Assembly: GCA_002700095.1 (NCBI GenBank)
Contig: PACL01000054.1
Span: forward strand, 1 to 64,000
DNA from: Fulvimarina sp.
GTDB taxonomy: Bacteria; Pseudomonadota; Alphaproteobacteria; Rhizobiales; Rhizobiaceae
Length of the DNA: 64,000 nt
Direction of reading: 5' to 3'
A program made the position numbers and the translations under genes. Each line of letters begins with the position of its first letter. Within the stretch, counting starts at the first letter, position 1. The notes below the pieces were generated by a model that was not told where the DNA came from, ran no database searches, and saw only the letters and a program-made list of their open reading frames with translations. Positions 16,256-24,282 of the stretch are shown here, piece by piece.

Positions 16256-17368
16256 ATGGCCATGCCGAACAGTAACAAGGACATTCTGACGACAGCCGAG
16301 ACAGCCAAGCTGTTCGGCGTTTCCGTGCGGACCGCCCAGTTGATGATCGAGGGCGGCTCGATCCCGTCATGGAAGACCCCCGGCGGGCACCGCCGCGTCT
16401 ATCGGACCGATGTCGAAGCGCTGATCGCGGGCTCCGGCATGGACGCCCACGCGCCCTCCGCATTGGTCGTGGTGCTAGCGTCCGCAGACCGGCTGCCGCT
16501 CTACGAGATGCTCTCGTCGGCGATGCCCGAATGCACTTTCAAGGCCTTCGACGATCCGCATGCGGCATCGTTCGCGATCGGTTCGACGCGACCCTTCGGC
16601 GTCATCGTCGACCTGCCGGCTCCCGATCCCTCGCGGCACGCGCTGCTCTCAAGCCTCGTCGACAATCCGGCTCTCGGCCACACCCGGATCCTCACCGTCG
16701 GAAATTCGGCGCCGAACGGCGGCAACAGGATCAGCCATGTCCAAACATCCGAGGCCGCGGCGGCCGCACTCCGGAAAGCCTTCGCCGATACCGGCGAAAC
16801 TGCGGGGCCGCCGGCCGACGCGACATTCCCGATTGCCCTGAACGAGCGTCAGCGGCTGCGTGCCCTCGAACATTCCGGCCTCGTGGATACAGCGCCGGAG
16901 GAGGCCTTCGACCGGCTGGCGTGGCTGGCCTCCCAGACGCTGGATGCGCCGGTCGCGCTCGTGACTTTGCTGACGCAAAACCGGCAGTGGTTCAAATCGC
17001 GGGTCGGGCTCGACCTTAGCGAGACCCCGCGTGACTGGTCCTTCTGCAATCACACGATCCTCCAGAAGGGGATCTTCGCGGTCAGCGATCTCGCGAGCGA
17101 TCCTCGCTTCGAGGCCAATCCCGCCGTCATCGCCTCGCCGAACTTCCGGTTCTATGCCGGGGCACCCATCCGCGACGGTAACGGCTTCGCGCTGGGGTCC
17201 CTGTGCGTCATCGACTACAAGCCCCGCGTGCTGGAGGACGCCCAGGAAAGGAGCCTCCTCGCCCTGGCAGGGCTGGCTTCCGACGAATTCCGGCTTCGAT
17301 CCACCGAACGCCAGCTTCGCGATATGCGTCGCCGCGCAGAGCCGCAGGACCCGCAGGCCAGGAGCTGA
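16256..17368 (+). CDS. Excisionase/MerR-type HTH, pseudo-receiver and GAF domain protein
   Basis: A 370-residue protein with three parts. Residues 7-58 form a helix-turn-helix of the excisionase/MerR-like type (LTTAETAKLFGVSVRTAQLMIEG, then the wing TPGGHRRVYRTDVEAL). Residues about 65-165 look like a response-regulator fold without a clear phospho-acceptor Asp (ALVVVLASADRLPLYEM). Residues about 200-355 form a GAF domain of the type found before diguanylate cyclases (ALEHSGLVDTAPEEAFDRLAWLASQTLDAPVALVTLL, SFCNHTIL, FYAGAPI, GSLCVID). No output enzyme follows, so the HTH is the output. The start ATG is at 16256 (an ATG two codons later is possible). It faces the GMC oxidoreductase gene, its likeliest target. 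Confidence 0.8.
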   Translation: MAMPNSNKDILTTAETAKLFGVSVRTAQLMIEGGSIPSWKTPGGHRRVYRTDVEALIAGSGMDAHAPSALVVVLASADRLPLYEMLSSAMPECTFKAFDDPHAASFAIGSTRPFGVIVDLPAPDPSRHALLSSLVDNPALGHTRILTVGNSAPNGGNRISHVQTSEAAAAALRKAFADTGETAGPPADATFPIALNERQRLRALEHSGLVDTAPEEAFDRLAWLASQTLDAPVALVTLLTQNRQWFKSRVGLDLSETPRDWSFCNHTILQKGIFAVSDLASDPRFEANPAVIASPNFRFYAGAPIRDGNGFALGSLCVIDYKPRVLEDAQERSLLALAGLASDEFRLRSTERQLRDMRRRAEPQDPQARS

Positions 17369-17461
17369 TCCGGCTGCCCATCGTTCGATCGCGCCGCAAG
17401 TTCGAGGACGACGCGATGACGCTCGGGCAGAAGGTGGATCAAGGTTGCCGGCTCCCGCCTC

Positions 17462-18298
17462 TCACTGTGACTGCGACATGCCGTCCGGCGCAGCCTCGTC
17501 CGCTCCATCCGCCGTGTCAGCCGAAACCTGCCGGGCCGCCTTGTCGATGACCTCGGCAACGACTTTCGGCTGGGTCGTGAAGATGGAATGGCTGGCAGCG
17601 ACTTCCGTCACCTCGGCGCCGATGCGCTCTGCCATGGCGTGGAGCATGCGCTGGTCGAACGCCTTGTCCTCGGTGCCGAACACCGCCCAGCTCGGCTTCG
17701 TGCGCCAGGCTGCGTTATGGAGCGTGGTCGCGAAGGCCGACAGGTTGATCGGCACCTGGGAATCCCGCATGAAGGCGGCATCCGCATCCTCGGTATCGGC
17801 CGCAAAGCCGGCCTTGAATGTGTCCGGCTTCACGAAGCCGAAGCCATCGTCCGCCGTCTCGAGGACGAATTCGGGCGGGGTGGTGTAGCCCTGGTAGAGG
17901 TCGGCGGTGGTCTGGCCGGCGTCGGGCGACAGGGCGGCGACGTAGACGAGCCCGGCGACCTTGGGATCGACGCCGGCTTCGGTGATCACAGTGCCGCCCC
18001 AGCTATGGCCGACGAGGATGATGGGGCCGTCTTGGCGGTCCAGGGCTCGATTCGTCGCGGCGACGTCGTCAGCCAGCGAGGTCAGGGGGTTCTGGACGAT
18101 GGTGACGCGGTAGCCGCGCCCGATCAGTTCGTCGTAGACGCCGCGCCAGCCCGAACCGTCGGCGAAGGCGCCGTGCACCAGCACGACGTTCCTGACCGAA
18201 GGCTCGGACGCGACATCCTGCGCCCTCGTGGTCGCGACACTGGCGACGAGGGTTGCCCCAGCCAGGGCAGCCATGATCGCATTTCCCATCCTGCTCAT
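17462..18298 (-). CDS. Secreted alpha/beta hydrolase
   Basis: The 278-residue product starts with a signal peptide (about 1-26, cut near TRAQ-D). It then has the alpha/beta hydrolase pattern: the oxyanion-loop VLVHGAFADGSGW at 39-51, the nucleophile elbow GHSWGG with Ser99, an acid in FGTEDKAF and a final His in ASHSIFT. The family includes esterases and methyl-ester hydrolases that act on small ester or lactone substrates. The start is set at 18298, where GGAGAACGAGA precedes the ATG and the signal sequence begins; the frame upstream is not protein-like. The LysR gene at 18730 is divergent, and the same hydrolase-then-LysR layout repeats immediately downstream. Confidence 0.85.
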   Translation of the reverse strand: MSRMGNAIMAALAGATLVASVATTRAQDVASEPSVRNVVLVHGAFADGSGWRGVYDELIGRGYRVTIVQNPLTSLADDVAATNRALDRQDGPIILVGHSWGGTVITEAGVDPKVAGLVYVAALSPDAGQTTADLYQGYTTPPEFVLETADDGFGFVKPDTFKAGFAADTEDADAAFMRDSQVPINLSAFATTLHNAAWRTKPSWAVFGTEDKAFDQRMLHAMAERIGAEVTEVAASHSIFTTQPKVVAEVIDKAARQVSADTADGADEAAPDGMSQSQ

Positions 18299-18729
18299 TC
18301 TCGTTCTCCATTGTCCGGACGATCTGATCTCGCCCGACATACCGATGAATTTTTCGGCCGAGCCGCAAAGGCCGGAAACCGATCCGGCGATCCGGACGGA
18401 CATCCGGGGCCTTCTCCAGTCCGGCCCGCGGCGGGTTTCGCGCATGCATTCGGCAGACATGCGTCACGCCGGATGCGGGCCGATCGCGCGATCGACGCCA
18501 GCTCGGCTGACGGTCGGGGAGCGCATGTCGTCATGCGCAGGTCGACATCAGTGTACCGGATCCGTGATCTGGTTCGTGCCGCTGTCCTGCCGCGTTACAC
18601 GAGGGTGATATTCACCGAGGCGATCCTCATTGACGGCACTCGGTGCAGCTGTTTATGCGGAAACGAACGGCATGATTAGCCGCCCCTTTAGCAACGCGAC
18701 GTCTCCCAGGTGAAACAGCGAGCCGGCGG
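18299..18729. other. Long divergent promoter region upstream of the LysR gene
   Basis: The 431 bp between the hydrolase start and the LysR start hold no supported gene. The last 90 bp are repeated at 20951-21035 in front of the LysR relic with high identity. This includes a GTTT-6-AAAC dyad and the GCAACGCG.CGTCTCCCAGG block just before the start codon, which marks the functional LysR promoter/leader. Confidence 0.5.
18651..18664. promoter_or_regulatory. Conserved dyad in the LysR promoter
   Basis: GTTTATGCGGAAAC has GTTT/AAAC arms and lies 79 bp before the LysR start codon. The relic copy has the same element at exactly the same distance (20957-20970), although its coding part has decayed. 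The position suits an autoregulatory LysR site. Regulator binding is inferred. Confidence 0.45.
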
Positions 18730-19629
18730 ATGGATGATGCCAACGACTACGTCGCGCTGCACGCCGTGCTGATCCATGGCGGGTTCTCAGCCGCTGCACG
18801 CCGGATCGGACTGCCCAAGGCGACGCTGAGCAAGCGGGTGGCGAGGCTGGAAGCACACTTGGGCGTGCGACTTCTGGAACGATCGACCCGCGACGTTCGG
18901 CCGACCGAAGTGGGGCGGCAGATCTTCGAGCAGGCGCAGGCGATCGTCGCCGGGTTGGGAGCGGCGGCAGCCGTCGCCGCGTCGGCCCAGGCCGAACCGA
19001 ACGGCGTTCTGCGGGTGGGCAGCCCGCAAGGCCTGATCCATGGCATGCTCGCCGAGATCCTGCCTGGCTTCCTGCGGCTCCACCCCCGGATATGCCTGCA
19101 CCTCGAGGAAATGAACCGGCCCGCCGATCTCGTTCGAGACCGGATCGATCTGGCGCTCCGCGCACGCTACGAAGTCGAAGCAGATGCCCATCAGGTGGTT
19201 CGGCAGTTCTGCCGGGAGTGCGGCGTACTCGCTGCCGCGCCCGCGTACCTCGCAGGAATGGGGACCCTTCCTCTCCTGGAGGACCTCACGCTACTGCCGA
19301 CGCTGGCGATGGCCCACGAAACGATCTGGAGCCTCGTCAATCGATCAGGCGAACGCGTGGAAATCGAGGTGGCTCCGCGTCTTCTCTCCACTAACCTCGA
19401 GATGCTCCGGGCGGCGACGGAAGCGGGTTTGGGCATTGCCCTGTTGCCGCAGCACGTCTGCCGCCCCGGCTTTGACGCCGGGACGCTCGTGCGGGTCCTT
19501 CCGGACTGGAGCACGGCCGAGGGCACGATCTACGCCGTTTTCTCATCCCGGCGCGGTCTGACGCCGGCCCTGCGGGCGCTCATCGACTATCTCGCCGAAA
19601 CGATCCCTCGGACGATAGCTCCTATCTGA
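18730..19629 (+). CDS. LysR family transcriptional regulator
   Basis: A 299-residue LysR protein. The HTH is at about residues 18-37 (FSAAARRIGLPKATLSKRVARLE), followed by GVRLLERSTRDVRPTEVGRQIFEQA. The effector domain from about residue 92 begins VLRVGSPQGLIHGMLAEILPGFLRLHPRI and keeps the late GLGIALLPQHV loop. The sequence type is that of LysR proteins paired with small redox enzymes or hydrolases. It lies between two minus-strand hydrolase genes, diverges from the first, and may control either or both. A decayed paralogue with the same promoter follows at 21036. Confidence 0.9.
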   Translation: MDDANDYVALHAVLIHGGFSAAARRIGLPKATLSKRVARLEAHLGVRLLERSTRDVRPTEVGRQIFEQAQAIVAGLGAAAAVAASAQAEPNGVLRVGSPQGLIHGMLAEILPGFLRLHPRICLHLEEMNRPADLVRDRIDLALRARYEVEADAHQVVRQFCRECGVLAAAPAYLAGMGTLPLLEDLTLLPTLAMAHETIWSLVNRSGERVEIEVAPRLLSTNLEMLRAATEAGLGIALLPQHVCRPGFDAGTLVRVLPDWSTAEGTIYAVFSSRRGLTPALRALIDYLAETIPRTIAPI

Positions 19630-19739
19630 GGCATTACGGCGGGCTTGACCGGTGCAGAGCCCGTCCGGAACCTCCGGGTCTCGCGCCCTCAGGGCGGCTT
19701 GGGCTGCAGGGTGTTCCCGTGGCCCAAGCCGAAGACAAC

Positions 19740-20726
19740 TCAGCTGGTGATGAAAGCCAGCAGATCGGCGTTCAGCACATCGGCGTTGACCGTCAACATG
19801 CCGTGCGAGAAGCCGGGATAGGTCTTCAGCGTTCCGTTCGCCAGAAGCTCGACCGATTTTTCCGCCGATGCGGCGATCGGGACGATCTGGTCGTCCTCGC
19901 CATGCAGCACCATCGTCGGCACGGTGATCGCTTTCAGATCCTCGGTCTGGTCCGTCTCCGAGAAGGCCTTGATGCCGTCGTAATGCGCTTTGGCGCTGCC
20001 CATCATGCCCTGCCGCCACCAGTTCTGGATCACGCCCTCATGGACCGTCGCTCCTTCGCGGTTGAAGCCGTAGAACGGGCCCGACGGAACGTCGCGGAAG
20101 AACTGCGCGCGATTGCCGGCTAGCGCTGCCCGAAAGCCGTCGAAGACCTCCAACGGAGTACCTTCCGGATTGTCGACGGTTTTCAGCATCAGTGGCGGAA
20201 TGGCGGAAACCAGGACGGCCTTGGCCACTCGACCAGCCGGCTCACCGAACTTCGCGACGTAACGGGCCACTTCGCCGCCGCCGGTGGAATGGCCGATATG
20301 GACGGCGTTCTTCAGGTCCAGAGCCTCGGCCACGGCGAAGGCGTCGGCCGCATAATGGTCCATGTCGTGGCCATCAGCGACCTGGGCCGAGCGGCCATGG
20401 CCGCGCCGGTCATGAGCGACGACGCGGTAGCCCTTCGACAGGAAGAACAGCATCTGGGCGTCCCAGTCGTCGGACGAGAGCGGCCAGCCATGGTGGAAAA
20501 CGATGGGCTGGGCGTCCTTGGGACCCCAGTCCTTGTAGAAAATCTGCACGTCGTCGGCGGTCGTGACGAAGCTCATTGTAGCATCTCCTGGCAGAACGTC
20601 TTTGATGGAGGCCCCCGCGGCTCGCGCAGGGTTCGTTGGAAAAGCGAGGCTCACGCCGAGCGCCGAGGCCGTGATGAGGACGTCCCGGCGGCTGAGCGAA
20701 AAGCCCGTTGGGAAATGCGGAGACAT
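19740..20726 (-). CDS. Tat-exported alpha/beta hydrolase, non-haem chloroperoxidase-like
   Basis: The 328-residue product has a twin-arginine signal (SLSRRDVLITASALGVSLAF, Arg13-Arg14). The hydrolase domain follows: VFHHGWPLSSDDWDAQM at 77-92, DRRGHGRS at 106-113, the elbow GHSTGG with Ser147, an acid in HGEDDQIVP and a His in GFSHGM. This is the pattern of cofactor-free chloroperoxidases/esterases, which act as perhydrolases in vitro but whose natural substrates are usually esters. A Tat signal on this family is less usual and places the enzyme in the periplasm. A second Met (position 51) would give a cytoplasmic form without the signal. It is divergent from the LysR relic at 21036, so its original regulator may be lost. 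Confidence 0.85.
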   Translation of the reverse strand: MSPHFPTGFSLSRRDVLITASALGVSLAFPTNPARAAGASIKDVLPGDATMSFVTTADDVQIFYKDWGPKDAQPIVFHHGWPLSSDDWDAQMLFFLSKGYRVVAHDRRGHGRSAQVADGHDMDHYAADAFAVAEALDLKNAVHIGHSTGGGEVARYVAKFGEPAGRVAKAVLVSAIPPLMLKTVDNPEGTPLEVFDGFRAALAGNRAQFFRDVPSGPFYGFNREGATVHEGVIQNWWRQGMMGSAKAHYDGIKAFSETDQTEDLKAITVPTMVLHGEDDQIVPIAASAEKSVELLANGTLKTYPGFSHGMLTVNADVLNADLLAFITS

Positions 20727-20956
20727 TGTTCAGATCCTGACCATAAAACGTCTTGAAGGGTCCCGTTGGTTCACGACGCCGGTCCTCGGATGTCATCCCC
20801 TGGAGCCGGTCGCCGTGACCTTCGCCAGCATCGGCCGATCCGCCCATAAGTCCGTCAGAGCTTCGACGATCGGTGCGGGCGTTTCATCCGACCGCCAGAG
20901 ACCCACCCCCGCTAATGCGCCAGGCCGCGCCAGCACGATCCGCCAGCGAAGAAGCT

Positions 20957-20970
20957 GTTTATGCGCAAAC
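20957..20970. promoter_or_regulatory. Second copy of the LysR promoter dyad
   Basis: GTTTATGCGCAAAC lies 79 bp before the start of the LysR relic, the same spacing as the copy at 18651. It differs by one base, and that change makes the inner part more symmetric. The site may now serve only the divergent chloroperoxidase-like gene, with the intact LysR acting in trans. Confidence 0.45.
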
Positions 20971-21035
20971 GAGCGTCATGATTAGCTGCCCTTTTAGCAA
21001 CGCGGCGTCTCCCAGGCGAAACAGCGGACCGGCGG

Positions 21036-21445
21036 ATGGATGATGATAACGACGACGTCGCGCTGGACGCCGTGCTGATGCCTGGCGGTTTTTCCGTCGC
21101 ATCGCGCCGGCGCGGGGCTGCCCGAGGTGACCCTGAGCAAGCGGGTGGCAAGGCTTGAAGGACACCTAAGGATGCATGCTCTGGAAAGAGCGAGACGCAA
21201 CGCCCGGGCGACCGACGTGGCAAGCAGATCTTCTAGCAGGCCCAGGTCATCGTCGCCGGGCTCTGAGCGGCTTCTGCCGTCGCCGCCTTTTACGACGCGG
21301 AACCCAACGACGTTTGCTGGGTGGGCAGCCCGCAAGGCCTGATCCATGGCATGCCGGCCGAAATCCTGCCCGACTTCCTGCGGCCCTGCGGGCCCTCATC
21401 GACTGTCTCGCCGAAACGATCCCTCGGATGACGGCTCCGATCTGA
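21036..21445 (+). pseudogene. Internally deleted LysR relic, duplicate of the gene at 18730
   Basis: The first 330 bp align with the start of the LysR gene at 18730: the same ATGGATGAT start, a CTGAGCAAGCGGGTGGC stretch at about 21133, and the GGGCAGCCCGCAAGGCCTG stretch at about 21323, with many substitutions and small indels. After the ATCCTGCC.GA.TTCCTGCGGC segment it jumps directly to the extreme 3' end (GGGCCCTCATCGACT through the stop). About 500 bp for the effector domain are missing. The reading frame is broken several times. About 85 bp upstream are also duplicated, including the promoter dyad. The relic is thus the remains of a tandem hydrolase-LysR duplication. Confidence 0.85.
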
Positions 21446-21523
21446 AGGACGCAGGCGCGGCTGGCCCTGCGAACTGCTGAGATCCTGGCAATCGCCGGGC
21501 GCCGATCCCCGCATCGTGATCGT

Positions 21524-21991
21524 TCAGGGGGATGGCCCCTCCTCCGCGGATGCGAGGCTCGTGACTTTCGAGGCCAGCGCGATGAACTGTCGGTACTCAT
21601 CGTCGTCGAGCCCCGGAAGAATGTCCTTCTGCAGGGCCATGACCACCGGGAGCAGCTTGGCGAGCACCGTCTTTCCCTCCTCCGTCAGAGCGAGCACACG
21701 GGCCCGCTTGTCCTGCGGGCTGATGCGGCGGTCGACGAGGCCCTTCTGCTCCAGCCGCTCCAGGACGGAGCCGAGTGTGGCGCGGTCTTTCGCGACGAGC
21801 TTGGCAAGCCCCTTCTGATCGATGTCCGGATTGTGGGCGAGCGCATCGAGGGCGGCGAACTGGACCGGCGTGATGTCGTATCCCGCCGCCTCGACACGGC
21901 TGTGGAACACCATCGTCGACACCTGATGCAGCCTGCGGATCAGATGCCCCGGCATCGCCAGGCTCGTCGTTCCTGCCCTCTCCTTCGCCAT
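21524..21991 (-). CDS. MarR family transcriptional regulator
   Basis: A 155-residue winged-helix protein. The DNA-binding region is at about 50-100: VQFAALDALAHNPDIDQKGLAKLVAKDRATLGSVLERLEQKGLVDRRISPQDKRARVLALTEEG, with the usual Asp-x-Arg wing. It begins 110 bp from the divergent ring monooxygenase gene, and the space holds two copies of a TATGT-2-ACATA operator. MarR proteins of this kind repress aromatic catabolic genes and release DNA on binding the aromatic acid, so the monooxygenase is the probable target. Confidence 0.88.
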   Translation of the reverse strand: MAKERAGTTSLAMPGHLIRRLHQVSTMVFHSRVEAAGYDITPVQFAALDALAHNPDIDQKGLAKLVAKDRATLGSVLERLEQKGLVDRRISPQDKRARVLALTEEGKTVLAKLLPVVMALQKDILPGLDDDEYRQFIALASKVTSLASAEEGPSP

Positions 21992-22027
21992 CAGCCATTC
22001 CCTCGTTCATGTCCCTCGGCGAGATAG

Positions 22028-22084
22028 TATGTACACGTATCAACTTGATCCGACCACGCCCGGCGGGTATAGTATGTGGACATA
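22028..22084. promoter_or_regulatory. Two MarR operators between marR and the monooxygenase gene
   Basis: TATGTACACGTA (22028-22039) and TATGTGGACATA (22073-22084) are copies of one palindrome, TATGT-2-ACATA; the second is perfect and the first has one mismatch. Each is preceded by the same ATAG (ATAGTATGT), so the repeated unit is about 16 bp. The centres are 45 bp apart. They sit on either side of the overlapping divergent promoters, and the second ends 17 bp before the monooxygenase start codon, as a repressor site should. Confidence 0.75.
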
Positions 22085-22101
22085 TTAATCTGGGAGGATC
22101 C

Positions 22102-24066
22102 ATGCAGTACCATCTCCACGGCTTTCGCGCCGGCGATCCGGAAACGTTCGACCCTGCGCCGGGGCGGCCGGCCGCCTCGGAGCTTCCCGACTGTCTCGAC
22201 GTCCTCATCGTCGGCTGCGGGCCGGCTGGGCTGACGCTTGCCGCGCAGCTCGCCGCCTTTCCGGAAATCTCGACGCGGATCGTCGAGCGCAAGCTAGGGC
22301 CGATCGAGAAGGGCCAGGCGGACGGCATCTCGTGCAGGTCGATGGAGATGTTCAACGCCTTCGGCTTCGCCGACACGGTCAAGCGCCAGGGCTATTGGGT
22401 GAACGAGACGACGTTCTGGAAGGCAGATCCCCAGCGCCCGGAGCACATCCTGCGCACGGGCCGGGTGCAGGACGTCGAGGACGGGCTTTCCGAGATGCCC
22501 CACATGATCCTCAACCAGGCTCGCGTCCACGACATGTATCTTTCGGTGATGGCAAGGTCGCCGTCGCGGCTGGTGCCGGACTACGGCCTCGAAGTCGTCG
22601 ACGTGACAAGCGATCCGGAGGGCGGCGACCATCCCGTCACGGTCACCCTGAAGCGGGTCGCCGAGACGGCGGAGCGCAGCAACACGGATACCGCCGAGGC
22701 GTTCACCCTGCGCGCCAAATACGTCGTCGGCTGCGACGGGGCCCGCAGCGGCGTGCGACGCGCCATCGGCCTCGAGCTGAAGGGCGACTTCGCCAACCAG
22801 GCCTGGGGCGTGATGGACGTCCTCGCCGTCACCGACTTTCCCGACATCCGCTGCAAGACGCTGATCCAGGCTTCGGGCGGCGGCAACATTATCATCATTC
22901 CCCGCGAGGGCGGCTATCTCCTGCGCTTTTACGTGGAGCTGGGCGCGCTCGGAGCCGGTCAGCGGCTCGCCCGGGACGAGGTCACCGTCGACCGGCTGAT
23001 CGAGGCCGTGCAGCGGACGTTCCGGCCCTATGACTTCGCGGTCAAGGAAGTGGCCTGGTGGTCGGTCTACGAGATCGGCCAGCGCCTGACCGACCGGTTC
23101 GACGACGCAGATGAGGAAAGCGCCCAGCTGCCGCGCATCTTCATCGCCGGCGATGCCTGCCATACCCACAGCCCCAAGGCCGGCCAGGGGATGAACGTCT
23201 CCATGGGCGACGCCTTCAATCTCGGCTGGAAGCTCGTCTCGGTGCTGACCGGCCGCTCGGCGCCGGAGCTGCTCTCGACCTACTCCGAGGAGCGCCAGGC
23301 GGTGGCGCGCGATCTCATCGACTTCGACCGGGAATGGTCGCGGATCATGAGCGAGCGGGCGAGCGCGGACGCAGCCGACACGGGCGAAACGCCGAAATTC
23401 CAGCGCTATTTCGTCGAACACGGCCGCTACACCGCGGGCATGTCGGTCGCCTACAAGCCATCGGTGCTGACGGGCGAAGCGACGTGGCAGTCCCTGGCTC
23501 CGGGTTTTCCCATCGGCGAGCGACTTCATTCCGCCCCGGTGATCCGCCTCGCGGATGCCAAGCCCATGGAACTCGGCGAGACCATCCTGGCCGACGCGCG
23601 CTGGCGGCTCTATGCCTTCGCCCCAGCGGCGGACCAGGCGGCCGAAGGATCGGCCATCCGGTCCCTGTGCGACTATCTGGCGTCGGATCCGGCCTCGCCG
23701 ATCCTGCGCCATACTTCGGCGGGTTCCGACGTCGATGCGACGATCGACGTCCGGGTGGTCTTCCCACAGGCGGCGAAGGACATCGCTCTGGAGACGATGC
23801 CGCCGCTCCTGCTGCCCAAAAAGGGTCGCCTGGGTCTCGTCGACTACGAAAAGACATTCCGCCGAGACGACGCTCCCGGCCGGGACATCTTCGAGCTCAG
23901 AGGCATCGACCGGCAGGAGGGCTGCCTCGTGATCGTGCGACCCGACCAGTATGTCGCGCATGTATTGCCGCTGAACGCCTACGGGGAGCTTGCCCGCTTC
24001 TTCGCCGGCGTCCTGTTACCGGCCAACGCTGCGCGAACACCCGATTCCGAAACGGCCGCCGCCTGA
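22102..24066 (+). CDS. FAD-dependent phenol hydroxylase-type monooxygenase, probably 3-hydroxybenzoate 4-monooxygenase
   Basis: A 654-residue group A flavin monooxygenase with three regions. The FAD fold VLIVGCGPAGLTLAAQLA is at about 35-52. The DG motif region has VVGCDGARSGVRRAIG at about 212, and FIAGDACHTHSPKAGQGMN binds FAD at about 350. The C-terminal third is the thioredoxin-like domain of the phenol hydroxylase subfamily. Length and N-terminus (MQYHLHGFRAGDP, then a DVLIVG fold) resemble 3-hydroxybenzoate 4-monooxygenase (MobA), which makes protocatechuate. GGGAGGATCC before the ATG at 22102 sets the start; an in-frame upstream ATG lies in the operator region. Control by the divergent MarR is likely. 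The nearby gallate-type lower pathway suggests that the product could also be a trihydroxybenzoate. Confidence 0.85.
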   Translation: MQYHLHGFRAGDPETFDPAPGRPAASELPDCLDVLIVGCGPAGLTLAAQLAAFPEISTRIVERKLGPIEKGQADGISCRSMEMFNAFGFADTVKRQGYWVNETTFWKADPQRPEHILRTGRVQDVEDGLSEMPHMILNQARVHDMYLSVMARSPSRLVPDYGLEVVDVTSDPEGGDHPVTVTLKRVAETAERSNTDTAEAFTLRAKYVVGCDGARSGVRRAIGLELKGDFANQAWGVMDVLAVTDFPDIRCKTLIQASGGGNIIIIPREGGYLLRFYVELGALGAGQRLARDEVTVDRLIEAVQRTFRPYDFAVKEVAWWSVYEIGQRLTDRFDDADEESAQLPRIFIAGDACHTHSPKAGQGMNVSMGDAFNLGWKLVSVLTGRSAPELLSTYSEERQAVARDLIDFDREWSRIMSERASADAADTGETPKFQRYFVEHGRYTAGMSVAYKPSVLTGEATWQSLAPGFPIGERLHSAPVIRLADAKPMELGETILADARWRLYAFAPAADQAAEGSAIRSLCDYLASDPASPILRHTSAGSDVDATIDVRVVFPQAAKDIALETMPPLLLPKKGRLGLVDYEKTFRRDDAPGRDIFELRGIDRQEGCLVIVRPDQYVAHVLPLNAYGELARFFAGVLLPANAARTPDSETAAA

Positions 24067-24226
24067 TCGGTTGGTCGAGCACCGGCTGCGACGACGCTGA
24101 CGGCGCTGCCGGGCCCGACCTCTCCTCGACATCTTCTGGCCGACCCAGAACCCGCAGACGACAAAGGGGGTGCGGGTCGGCTCCTGGATCCCCCGGCCCC
24201 GTCGATGCCGAAAGACCCGGCGCAAG

Positions 24227-24257
24227 AAGGCCCGACCGCTCGAAGCGGCCGGGCCTT
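24227..24257. terminator. Bidirectional terminator hairpin
   Basis: A 14-bp stem with arms AAGGCCCGACCGCT and AGCGGCCGGGCCTT (one internal mismatch) closes on a 3-base loop. It lies between the converging stops of the monooxygenase (24066) and the TRAP binding protein (24283). The A and T pairs at its base suit both directions, though there is no long T run. Confidence 0.75.
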
Positions 24258-24282
24258 GCGACGAACCGGAATGGTCGGGCGG

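Noticed and set aside
22294-23961. A 555-codon minus-strand frame opposite the ring monooxygenase
   Set aside because: Mirror of a strongly coded GC-rich gene; the product is His/Arg/Asp-rich and lacks any motif.
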